From positions 434,001 through 498,000 of the forward strand of contig WHUZ01000024.1 of assembly GCA_015179045.1 (NCBI GenBank): a DNA stretch of 64,000 nucleotides, read 5' to 3'. Below the pieces are notes generated by a model, which worked only from the letters and a program-made list of their open reading frames with translations, was not told the origin of the DNA and made no database searches. Origin of the DNA: Kalaharituber pfeilii (lineage: Eukaryota > Ascomycota > Pezizomycetes > Pezizales > Pezizaceae). Shown in pieces: positions 54,448 to 64,000 of the stretch. Position 1 is the first letter of the stretch. Each line of letters starts with the position of its first letter. Both the position numbers and the translations under genes were made by a program.

Positions 54448-55795
54448 GAATGTCGGTAGAAGGGGGAAACCCAAGGCTGGAGTTCCTTGGACCGGTGAGG
54501 GATGGGTGGACAGGGGAGGTTTTTGTCATTGACAGAAATGAAGTTTGGGGCATCGATGAGGTGCATAAGTGAGAGAGAAAGGAGTGGTGGCTGGCAAATG
54601 TGGGAGAGGCAGAGGATGTTATAACGGTGAAGGAGAGAGTGGAGAGGGCATGGAGAAAGGGAGGAGAATATGATGGGCAACTCGATATGATCGAGGAGCT
54701 GAGGAAGGATGCGGTGGAGGCAGCACAGAGGAGAGGGGTACCGGAGGTGAGCTGGGTAAAGACTGAGGAGCTCAGGAGCATCACAGACGTGGCAGAAGTG
54801 GTGCGGGTCTGGAATAAAGACGCGGCGATATTTAGAAAATATGAGGATGGAGCAGATGGGATAGAGCTACAGAAGGAAGTGGAAGTTCTAGACAATGCAA
54901 CGCGGGAATGCATTGTGGTGAGAAAGGGGCCCCAGGTAGTTTTTGCGAGACAGCAGGAGACTCCGAGGACCACCAGGGTCATGATGAGTTGGGGGAGGAG
55001 GGGGGACGAGAGAGGGAGGGACAGGAGCAGGAGCCCATCCCCGTGTGATGGCTGGGGGAGGGGAGCGAGCAGCGGGAGGACCTTGGAGATCCAGGACTCC
55101 CAACCGGAATATGGACCGGTAGTGCCGAAGGTGGACCTGCCAGTGGTAAGAGAGGAGGAGGCCTGATGTGGAGAGGAGTGAGGAGGGTGGTAGAGAGGTA
55201 TAAGCCGGGAGTGCACATGCAGGGAGACGTGCAAGTGAGCTACGCCAACATGGCGGCAGCGGCGGCGGCGGGGCAGCAGCAGCAGCAGAGGCCGCAGGGA
55301 GGAGGAGTGGCGGCAGGGATGGGGTACCCAGCAGGGGTGCAGGTGGTGAATCCAAGCGTGGGGTTTGGAGCACCAGGGGCAGGAGTGCAGGTGCAGGTAG
55401 CTGGGACGCAGGCGAGCAATCAGGGAAGCCAGGGAATGGGTTGCTACAACTGCGGAAAGAAAGGTCATTTAGCAAGGGAGTGTAAGTTTAAGAAGGGGGT
55501 GATGACCTATTACTGTTGTGGAGGGTGGGGGCACATTGCAAGGATGTGCATGAAGAGGCCGAAACCGGTCACTCCAAATCAAAGCCAGAAGAGGGAGAGA
55601 GTGGAAGAGACCTCAATGAAGAAGAAACAGGAGGAGGGGAGTAAGGCAATGAAAGTGGAAGGGGGGAAGGGGAAGGGAAAGCAAGCAGAGGCGGGAGAGA
55701 AGGGAGAAGTAAAGTTTTCAGGAGTCCTATTAGAGGACTGGGAGGCGGAGGCGAGAGCGTTAGAGTTGGTGGAGTGGATGAAGAAGAGAAAGTGA
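54448..55795 (+). pseudogene. LINE ORF1 (gag-like) with zinc knuckles, broken frame
   Basis: Starts MSVEGGNPRLEFLGPVRDGW, shifts frame near 54570 into VKERVERAWRKGGEYDGQLD and stops at 55164. The remainder continues in a second frame from 55166 with a Q/A-rich linker and the knuckle CYNCGKKGHLAREC (C-X2-C-X4-H-X4-C). The second knuckle reads YYCCGGWGHIARMC: the first cysteine of the motif is a tyrosine, so it probably cannot hold zinc. Lysine/glutamate-rich C-terminus. The product of an active copy would coat the element RNA. Confidence 0.75.
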
Positions 55796-55937
55796 GGAGA
55801 AAGGATGGATGTGGATGACAGAAGGGACATGGCGAGGTCTATGCATGTACCGGGGGTGAGGTTGGGAGATATTTTCGGGGATGGAGGCCTGCTTGATGAG
55901 GGGTGGGAAGCAGAGAGCAGCAAGGTACCCAGACCAG

Positions 55938-58184
55938 CATGGTGAAGGTAGAGTACTAGAATATTGGGGGATCGTCAGTAGGGGGGCATGTGTGGAGGGA
56001 GACCGTCTTCAAGGAAGGGTGGGACTTGGGCTTTGAGGGAGAAGTGTGGAAAAGGGAAGAAGTGGGAGGATGGAAAGTGGGGATGCCCCATATCCCAGTA
56101 CCCGTGATAGTCTAGGATCGTTGCTGCCAGGTCATTAACATACGATAGCACTTCTACCTCCGCCCCCATTGCCACCCCCCTCAGCTTTCTCTCCATCTTC
56201 TCAATAGTGGGTGCCATAAAGATGAGGAAGATGACCGGTGACAGTGGTGACCCTTATGGAACTCCTACGTTCGACCTGCCCCTCCCTTTCTCCTCACTGT
56301 CCCACCACACTCTAAACTCCCTGCTTCCTATAAATTTCTCCAGGCACCTCCGCTTCTTTCTCACTCCCTCGCTCCCCCTCTCCTCAATCCTTCTCAGGAC
56401 TACCTCCTTCCTCACGATATTAAAGCCTCCTTTAACATCCGCCGTCACCTACACTGCTCTCCCCCCCCTGTGCAGGCACCTCTGCACTTTTGTTACTACC
56501 CTCGCTATCGCCTGGATCGCATTCCTCCCCTTGCGTGCTCCCAGCTGAAGCCTGTAAAAGAGTCGGTCTTCTTTCTGCAGCCTGCTGGGCATGACTTTCT
56601 CCCCGATCTATGACTTTCTCCCCGATCTTCCAGCTCAGGGAGAAAGTGAAGGTGGCGATGGCGAAGGTGGCGGAGGAAGACCAGATCCCGCTAGAGGAGT
56701 CGAAGTGGGAGATGATAACCTCCGGGGTAGAAAGGAGGTGGAAGAAAGAGGGGGAGATGCTAAAGTGGTTAGGAGTTATCTTCAATGAGAACTTGACCTT
56801 TGGCACACATTGGTGAAACAGGCTGAGCCGAGCGCGGAGGCTGGCGGGGGCTCTCTCAGGACTAGGTAACCGGAACTGGGGGATGTCTCCATGCAGCTGA
56901 AGGTAAGCCTACACGGGGATGGTAAACGCGGTTGCAATGTGGGGAAGAGAGATTGAGTGGAGGGGACAGAAGGAATGGAGGAAGGAGATGGAGAGAGTCC
57001 AGCTGCAGGTGTTGAAGAAGGCGGCTGGAGGAGGGAGAGGTGCGGGGGTAGGAGGGGTAAGTGCGGTGTGTGGGGTGGAGGATGTGGAGGCGGTCCTGGA
57101 CGGGGTGCAGGCGAGGACGATCGTCCGGGAAGTGGAAGCACCGTCGGAACTAGTGGAGCTATGCACGATAGACTTCAGGCCGGGGAATGAGGAGAGGAAA
57201 GAGGAAGCGAGGGATTGGAAAGACTGGGGGTTGCAGTGGGCACTGGGGAAAGAAGACAGGTATGAGGCAGTGTTGGACCGCTGGCAGAGCTAGTGGTCTA
57301 GGTTCTCAGAAGAGGGGGAGGAGATCTCGTGGGGGGGGAGTGTGAGAAGAGGCAGGTAGCAGCAGTGGAGAGGCGGAAAGGAGAAGTGGAGACGAGGGGG
57401 GAGCGGGAAGTCACGATTGGGGAAGCCGGAAGAGAAAGGGCAGTCCTTTTCTCCGACGGCAGCAAGATCGAGGACAGCAAGGTGGGAGCAGGAGTATGGG
57501 GGAGGTCGGCAGCAGTGGCGGAGGTGGTGGAGAGAACGGCGACAGTATTCGATGGGGAGGTGAGGGGAGTGAGAAAGGCACTGGACAGTGTAGAGGAGGA
57601 GGTCCCTATACTGATCTGTTTAGACTCTGAGGCTGCTATCATGGCGATCCGGAAGGCAGGCAGGGAGGGAAAGGGAAAAACCGAGGATATGAGGAGAGTG
57701 GTGGATGCTGTCGCGAGGAGAAAGAAGAAGAGAGGGGATGCGAAACTGATGTAGGTCAAGGCTCATATTGGAATCGCAGGGAATGAGAAGGCTGATGAGT
57801 GGGCAAAGGAGAGGACGGCGATGGAAGGAAAAGAGGTAGCCACCGGGAGCGGGGTGCGCCAGAGGTTGAAGGCGTGGAGGAAGGAGAGGGAAGAGGAAAG
57901 TAATGGAGTGGAATAGGACAGCGGTGTCCAATTTTATGGTATTGTGACTGGAAAGAGGAAGATGCAGGGTGTGGTTGAAGAGGATGGGAGCAGCGGAATC
58001 AGAGAATTGCAGCTACAGGGAGGTCCAGACGGGGGAGCACCTAGCCTTCCAGTGCAGTCAGCGGAGGTTTCGCCCAGAAGGCTTCAGAGAATAGGGGGAT
58101 ATGGAAAAGAAGTGGAAAAGGATGGCAGAGAATGGGGAGGAGTGGGATGAGTTGGAAAGGTTCTTTTCTGGGATCAAGTTTTAG
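55938..58184 (+). pseudogene. LINE ORF2 relic: endonuclease start, inverted RT, RNase H
   Basis: The plus strand begins MVKVEY and, after a stop, NIGGSSVGGHVWRETVFKEG, the start of an endonuclease domain. About 56100-56600 instead codes on the minus strand: VTADVKGGFNIVRKE (RT motif A), GVPYGSPLSPVIFLIF (motif B) and VLSYVNDLAATILD (motif C, N in place of the first D). The plus strand resumes with WLGVIFNENLTFGTHW (thumb) and then the RNase H domain (VLFSDGSKIEDSKVGAGVWG, LICLDSEAAIMAI, VKAHIGIAGNEKADEWAKE). The C-terminus matches 22470-22620. Several stops are present. No active enzyme is expected. Confidence 0.8.
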
Positions 58185-58585
58185 GAGTGCGCTGTGCGAT
58201 AATTTTCGGGCTGGTTTGTGAAGGTGTAGAGGGTTTTTAGTGCAATGCGCGATTTACCGACCCGGGTCGGAAAAAATTCACAGTTTGTGAAGGTGTAGAG
58301 GAAATTGCGAATTTGCCATCGGAGAAGTTTGCTTGCCGGGGAAGTTTGCTTGCCAGGGTGCAAAAGTGTGGAGAAGAGGGGAGGGGGAAGAGGGGGGGAT
58401 ATATAGTGGGGGCTCCCTGAGGCAGAAACCAGAAGAACCGTTCGGAGGTTTCTGAGGTTTCTGGAATTAGGTTTTTGGACCGTCTGGAGGTTTCCGGATT
58501 CAGGCTGTAGAAGTAGATAGAAAGTTTTTTGGCTTCGAGGGCTTGCCCAGGGACCCTGCGCGCAGTAAGCGGAGTTACTATGTGA

Positions 58586-58618
<33 letters not shown>

Positions 58619-58744
58619 GGTCGGTTAAAACATACATGAATTTTATACCGAAAGTTAACCATTTTCATTCCTGTTCATACTGATCAGACCTCTCAGATTG
58701 CAGCTTTAGAGCTTATACAGTCTATAATTAGATACCTTCTCCTG

Positions 58745-58995
58745 AGCATTTATTAAAATTCAAATATTCTCCTTTGAAATAAAACTGAAATATGTATTTC
58801 TGTTTTATTATTCAATAGAGTATTTGAAAAAAAAAAATTTGAAAGAGAAGGGAAGTCCTTCTCTTTCAAAATACTTACTTGAATAAACAATAAATAATAA
58901 ATTATAAAAGTAGTTAGTTAGATCATATCATGACTAAAGTAGCATAGTCTTAGAATTACTATACTATATAAGAAATATATTAAAATTTATTAATC
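58745..58995. repeat. dispersed hairpin repeat, AT-rich copy
   Basis: Aligns with 10450-10690. The two hairpins are kept (arms AATAAAACTGAAAT/ATTTCTGTTTTATT and TTTGAAAGAGAAGG/CCTTCTCTTTCAAA) although many bases differ. C-to-T and G-to-A changes dominate. Confidence 0.7.
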
Positions 58996-60439
58996 TTACT
59001 TATATACAATTTCTATAAGAATATAAAGTTTGTGAATAACTCTACTTCTTCAGGAATTTTCTTCATATACTTTTTATATAGTGAAGTAAAATATTAATAT
59101 TCAAGTGTCCTACTATTTTTATCAAATTTAATTCAGATACAATAAGTGGAGCTCAATATATAGTATGAAATTCATATAATTGTAAGTCCCTTCAAATTAT
59201 CATTTTTGAAGAAGCTAAGGTATAGAATATAAAGATTAGTTCTTGATTTAAGCCTTTTAAGCTGGATACCAAATACTATTCTAGTAGTTGAGGTATACAT
59301 TATTACGCGTACTCAGCTTTAGTATAAAACGAGTATTGGAATATAATATGCATCGTGTTATAATGAATAACAGTAGGCTGTTTCTGCTAAGATTCAATAC
59401 TCAATTAGTACCTTTAATTGTGTCTAAGTGTCTATATAAGACTCTCCTATACACTTTTTTGTTTTTGTAAAAAAATTATTACTAGCATAGCTACTTAGCG
59501 AACAGCCATGTGAATTCACTACCTTTTTTTTTTTTTTTTTTTTTATGTCACATGACCCTGCTTGTAGCTGTTCGCCATGGCAGGGCCCCTGGGTCTAGAC
59601 CCTCAAAGCCCGGAGGCAGGCTTGAATCTATTACCAGTACTATATAGGTAACTGTTGAAAGATACGAGCTGAGGTGTGCATACAATGCACGAGTTAAGCT
59701 GATACAAGACAAGCTGATGCTGTCACTATGTTCAGCTGTTGTTACCACTACATATATTGTCATCTTTAGCTCTTATTATATAGTAGCAACACAGCCTCAT
59801 GTCTTGGCTCAGCTACTTTGGCAAACTTATGCTTGTGACAACGTCATAAGTCTGATAACTATATCATATATTTTAATAACTCTCCTGTATATAAATCATT
59901 GTTTTTCTCTTTCATGTTCAGTATCAATTAAGCCAGCAGACTATACAGGACTATTATCATCTCGTTTTACAACAGTAACGATGTGCATACCGATAATGCT
60001 GGGCACCTTAGCACTAGTTTTGTACTCTCTTTAATATCAAAATATTAGGCATATCTTATAGAATATATTTCTAATATATATGATAAATTAATTATAGACC
60101 ATATTGACTATACTAATTCTGAATTTGAAGGGACAAAAGTGAAAATACTACTCCTATAGCATCTATAGTTGCTTTACCCCTCTACCTTATGAAATAATCT
60201 CCTCTAGCATCTACTAGCAAATACTAACTCACTGCAATACTTTACCTACTCATGAAATAGTAGAAATAGTAGCAATAGTACTATCAGGGCTATATTATAA
60301 TATATGAGTAGTAATAGCTTGAGATCTATAATATAGTACTATATGCTTCTATAATAAAAGGTTGTGCATAACTAAGAAATTGAGCATTTTTTAGGTATAA
60401 TAACAAAAAATTCTTATGAATGGAAATAGCTCTCAAAGA
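58996..60439. other. AT-rich, probably RIP-decayed DNA without genes
   Basis: About 1.4 kb rich in TATA, TAATA and CTATAT words, with few CG dinucleotides. No coding pattern is seen apart from the retroposon at 59524. The composition resembles RIP-mutated repeats in ascomycetes, but no unmutated relative is present to prove it. Confidence 0.5.
59524..59632 (-). mobile_element. family-2 retroposon, slightly longer copy
   Basis: Poly(T), then the complement of CCCTGCCATGGCGAACAGCT, preceded on the minus strand by GCCTGCCTCCGGGCTTTGAG, which matches the 3' UTR of the LINE at 22880-22910. Here the copy extends ~45 bp beyond the ultra-short start point. The TSD is not clear. Confidence 0.75.
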
Positions 60440-61313
60440 GGCTCAAATTGAAGCTAGAGCATAGTAGAATACATGGAATTATCTTCTGCATATTGTTAGC
60501 GTTCTACCGGTCGATGTTTGCGCTTATTGGTGGAGGGCTTGGAGGAGTAGGTAGCAATGGATACAGCTTTCTTCTTCCAGTTCATCCTGCTTTTCCGGAG
60601 AATGATTTCGGCTGCTTCACCTTGGGCGGAGGTGAGCCGGACTTTGAGCGGGACTGGCGGCGGCGGCGGCGGGACTCTGAGGGGCTGCGTGAGGGTCTCT
60701 GACAGCGGGAGGCTCACACGTGGAGCGTACAAGATTGGTTGCGCGAGTGTGGGAAGGTGAGTGCCTTGTGGTATGCCTGGGGGTAGGAATTGCTCCGGGA
60801 TGATATGCTGACTTGGTGGTCCTTCGATTCTGCGTGGGTCTGTAACCCGATGGGGTTGGGCATCTTTTGACATCGTCGGTAGGGTGGGAGCGGATATCCT
60901 TCACCTGGCGAGTATTCTGGATCTTTTGAGCTTTTTCGGCTTTCCAGGGAATCACTTTGGCTGCTTCGCCTTGGGCGGAGGTAGCGGGACCTTGAGTGGG
61001 AATGGCGACGGCGACGGCGACGGGACTCTGAGCGGCGGCGGGGTTCTGGGCAGCGGCGAGGCCCCGAGCAGCGGGACTCTGATCGACGGCGGGACTTCCA
61101 AGTGGCGATGGGACTCCAAGCGGCGGCGGGAGGGTCTCTGAGTAGCAGCAGGACTCTGAGTGGCAGCACCAGTCTGAGTGGCGGCGGGTCCCTGAGTAGC
61201 AGCAGGACTCTGAGTGGCAGCACGAGTCTGAGTGGCGGCGGGTCCCTGAGTAGCAGCAGGAATTCTACCCCTCGATTCTGAGTAGGGCTGTATATGCGAT
61301 TCGTGGTGGTTGG

Positions 61314-62143
61314 TCATCTCCGGACATCACGACATCCGTCATCAGTGAGGAGGGGCTGGGCGGTTGGAGTACTGGGAGAGGCGGGGGAGCGACCGTTGGA
61401 GTTCCGGTGGTGTCTCCACCAGGTCTTTGCGGATCCATCCAGGTAATAGGAGATCATCCTGTTCTTAGTGCTATCACTTTCAACATTACATACCTCAAAA
61501 TACTCTTCCATGGAGAAGAAGTCCTGCAGTTCATCGTGCTTTCCTTTGGATACCTTGGGAGGTGCAGTGGCTGCCAGATTCGCTTCTGGGATTGACGTCA
61601 GCGGCGTCGGCGGCGACGAGATTCTGAGCAGTGGCGGGACTCCGAATGGCGGCGGGACTCCGAATGGCGGCGGGATTCTGAACGGCGGTGGGACTCTAAA
61701 CAGCGGCGGGACTCCGAACGGCTACATGAGGGTCTTCGACCACGATTATTCGGTAGTGGCGGTTGGCTCTGCTGCTGCTGTAGGATGGTAGTGACTTGCT
61801 AGGTTATGGCGTTCATATGAGTGATTAATGTGGTGAGTTGGGTCCCCAATTCCCGTGACATTGTGGTTTTCAAGTTCTCAATTCCACCATTTCTAGCGTA
61901 GGCTTCTGCCTCGAATCGATCCGATGGAGTTGGTTATCTGACAATTTGGGCTGGTCATCTGACATCAATCTGATGGGGCTGGTCATAATTCGAGCCGGTT
62001 ATCTGGCGATTTAATCTGACGGGGCTGGTCATCTGACATCGCGACATCTCTTCCAAGGCATCTCTGGACTCCTGGGGGGCATGCCGGGAGCGGTTGGAGT
62101 GCTCAGAGAGGCGGGAGAGGGATTGCTGGGGCTCCATTGGCAA
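61314..62143 (-). pseudogene. gypsy gag fragment
   Basis: Minus-strand frames begin MPMEPQQSLSRLSEHSNRSR, pass through arginine/serine repeats (SESRRHSESRR) and reach MEEYFEVCNVESDSTKNRMI and then YYLDGSAKTWWRHH, a gag capsid-like segment typical of fungal Ty3/gypsy elements. Several stops separate the pieces. Repeated AATQSPAATQGP-type blocks continue to about 61000. Confidence 0.65.
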
Positions 62144-62191
62144 TGGGTATGAGGAAAAAAAAAAAAAAAGATAAAGGTACGAGCAGTGTAA

Positions 62192-62796
62192 TGTTAGCGT
62201 AGGCGTCGCTGGACTCGTGAGAGTGACTCTTGAGGTGACTCTGGGTTCACGAAGGCAGCGAAGCGGACGACAAAAGGTTACGCGAGAGCGTTAAGTGAGA
62301 GTTCAACTTAGAACACTGCTTGTGTCTTGATTTCCTTCTAGCTAACTGTTCAGCTCGTTTATATAGACTTCCGGCCGTCATACATGACTAGTCAATTGAC
62401 AGTAACATGACGATAAACATGCTAAGGCATACAGGCAGAGAAACGTAACAGAAAACACGCATCAGGAAGGTCCGTAATAGCAGGAAAGGCGTGAACGTAA
62501 TAGAAGCATGCATTAGGAAGGTCCGCGGTAGCTGGAAAGGCGTGGACGTAATGGAGGCATGCATTAGGAAGGTCTGCGGTAGCCGGAAAGGCGTGAACGT
62601 AATAGAAACATGCATCAGGAAGGTCTGTGATGCATGTGCGCATATTGATAGGCCATGTGCAACTTCAACACACACTTCTGTAGGCAACCGCCGTTTACCA
62701 GTGGACGTTGCCTAGTGGTGATCAGTCACATCTTTAGCATACGTCTCTGGCGGTGCTTCCGGAACCGACTCCGTAAGTCTTACCTTAGCCGTAACA
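62192..62796 (-). repeat. LTR of the gypsy remnant
   Basis: Shares with the solo LTR at 63241-63934 the segments CTTAGAACAC, GTGTCTTGATT, TATATAGACTT and GTCATACATGACTAGTCAA, and the end AGCCGTAACA. The left boundary at 62192 is chosen by its TGTTAGCG start and is approximate. Confidence 0.6.
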
Positions 62797-63235
62797 CATA
62801 TTTATTTAGCCAATTTTTAAAAGGTTGCTAGTAACCTATTTAGAATATTCTAAATCTTATGCTAGACATACTCTGAGTTGTCAAGTGTTAATAATTCTAC
62901 CTGAAATCTTATTTATCTTAACATATACTCTATTACCTATTTTAAGGAAGCGTATCTAGTTTGGTAGTATTTGGCAATTATATTTAGCTATGTTATAGGG
63001 TTATCATAGCTATAGAGTAAGCAGCCTGTCTATATTAGATATGCTATACCGTAACTAGTTTTTAGCTACTCAAAACTATTACTACTCTATACTACCAGCT
63101 ATTATAACACATCTTCTTCTATATTTGTAGCTTTAGAGAGTATCTATGCATCAGTTATACTCTACACTGGCAATAGTATAGAACTAATATGTAGTGTTTG
63201 CATCGGTCCAAGTCGGTACAAGTCGGTTTTTCGGT
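62797..63235. other. AT-rich DNA without genes
   Basis: Low-complexity AT-rich sequence resembling 58996-60439. The right end contains AAGTCGGTACAAGTCGGTTT, which continues beyond the solo LTR. Confidence 0.45.
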
Positions 63236-63240
63236 ACAAG

Positions 63241-63934
63241 TGTAACGGGCGTGAGGGGCTCGGCTACGCTGGGCCCGGAGGCTAGGTTTTACGGCTAAGG
63301 GGTGTATATGGCGGGCCGGAAGGTGTATATACGGCGGGCCGAAAGGGCTACGGAGGTGTGTAGGCTGCGGGCCGAAATGGCTACGGAGGTGTATATAGGG
63401 CGGGCCGAAAGGGCAGCTACTCGGCGTGGGGCGCGCAGCGGAGCGGAGCGGTTCACGGGCGTAGTGAGTGAACGATAGGTTCAGAGTTTTAGAGAACTTA
63501 GAACACCGCTAGTGTCTTGATTCTTTTAACTATGCTATCGCCAGCCGGCGCTTATATAGACTTAAGCACCGTCATACATGACTAGTCAACAAATGAATAA
63601 ATGACTGGCAACGTGGCAATTCCTTATCAATGCCAATACCTGTGGTAATAGGCACACGTAACAGAAACATGCGAAAATAGTACAGACGCAAGATAATGCT
63701 ATGTACTAGTGCATGTGAGCATATATTAGCTTTTAATAAGCCGAGTGCATTGCAGACCCGGAGGTCATACCATAACGTTCGACACACACTTCCTTAGCAC
63801 TACCCTATTCGATAAACAAATGAATCTACTGCCAAGCCTAACGGGTGATCAGTCCGGTCTATCAGCATTGGTCTTATGTAACGATTCAGGGTAAGTGTTC
63901 CCCAACGCGGGTAAGTCTCACCGTAGCCGTAACA
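63241..63934. mobile_element. solo LTR (694 bp)
   Basis: It begins TGTAACGGGCGTGAGG, ends CCGTAGCCGTAACA, and is flanked by the 5 bp TSD ACAAG at 63236-63240 and 63935-63939. It contains four GGCGGGCCG-type units at 63310-63410. No coding sequence is present, consistent with recombination between two LTRs. Confidence 0.9.
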
Positions 63935-64000
63935 ACAAGTTTTCACTTTTAACACCGACTTGCTCCAACAAGTCGGTTTTTTTTTTAGAAAAACTTGTCC

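Larger units (their letters stand above)
54250..58614 (+). mobile_element. family-2 LINE (Tad1-like), rearranged near-complete copy
   Basis: The element has a GC-rich leader, ORF1 (54448-55795), an ORF2 relic (55938-58184), ~380 bp of 3' UTR and a poly(A). The 3' end GGGACCCTGCGCGCAGTAAG is a shortened form of the family-2 tail. ORF2 carries an inverted internal segment (about 56100-56600) and large deletions, so the copy is dead. It supplies the reference for the truncated copy at 22470-22987. Confidence 0.85.
60440..62796 (-). mobile_element. Ty3/gypsy remnant: 5' LTR and partial gag
   Basis: The minus strand runs from an LTR-like block (62192-62796, ends TGTTACGG...CTAACA) into a gag-like reading region. 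No protease, reverse transcriptase or integrase follows, and the element stops near 60440 at AT-rich DNA. It is a partial copy. Confidence 0.65.

Noticed and set aside
54398..55468. 356-codon minus-strand frame
   Set aside because: It is the shadow of LINE ORF1 on the opposite strand.

Overview
The window looks like a transposon-rich stretch of a filamentous ascomycete (Pezizomycotina) chromosome. The evidence is a highly reducing polyketide synthase gene with short 53-76 bp introns, BTB, MFS and ankyrin proteins of fungal type, Tad1-like LINEs with an RNase H domain and zinc-finger C-terminus, pogo/Tc1-mariner, hAT-like and MULE-like DNA elements, a Ty3/gypsy gag, and AT-rich tracts with transition-biased decay that resembles repeat-induced point mutation (RIP). 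A galectin-like gene would fit several ascomycete lineages, including lichen formers, but the sequence does not name the species.

Layout. 1-1.1 kb: the 3' part of a BTB-domain gene. 1.6-13.1 kb: an ankyrin-repeat family on the minus strand, with one intact 1097-codon gene (5174-8467), decayed copies at 1640-3109 and 12300-13113, and another at 28786-30414. 15.1-17.6 kb: a multi-exon membrane protein of unknown function. 19.0-27.9 kb: nested DNA transposons and arrays of a degenerate ~57 bp repeat. 28.1-32.1 kb: a segmental duplicate of the ankyrin locus joined to a truncated MFS transporter. 32.5-41.4 kb: pogo-like elements, one carrying a smaller element and an ORF1-only LINE, plus an inverted 57 bp array. 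42.1-50.7 kb: the PKS. 51.6-52.1 kb: a galectin-like gene with a frame break. 52.5-58.6 kb: two LINEs. 58.6-64 kb: AT-rich decay, a gypsy remnant and a solo LTR.

How the parts fit. The PKS has KS-AT-DH-MT-psiKR-ER-KR-ACP order and no releasing domain, so it would need partners that are not visible here; no P450, regulator or trans-acting enzyme is recognisable beside it. Most remaining DNA is transposable. Many insertions can be dated relative to one another because target-site duplications (TSDs) are readable.

The most unusual pattern is a set of 47-66 bp poly(A)-ended insertions, most with 8-13 bp TSDs. They fall into two sequence families and nearly all begin at the same nucleotide of a LINE 3' end. 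They look either like discrete ultra-short retroposons or like a reverse transcriptase that stops at a 3' hairpin. An ORF1-only 'half-LINE' ending in the same tail lies at 33817-35277.
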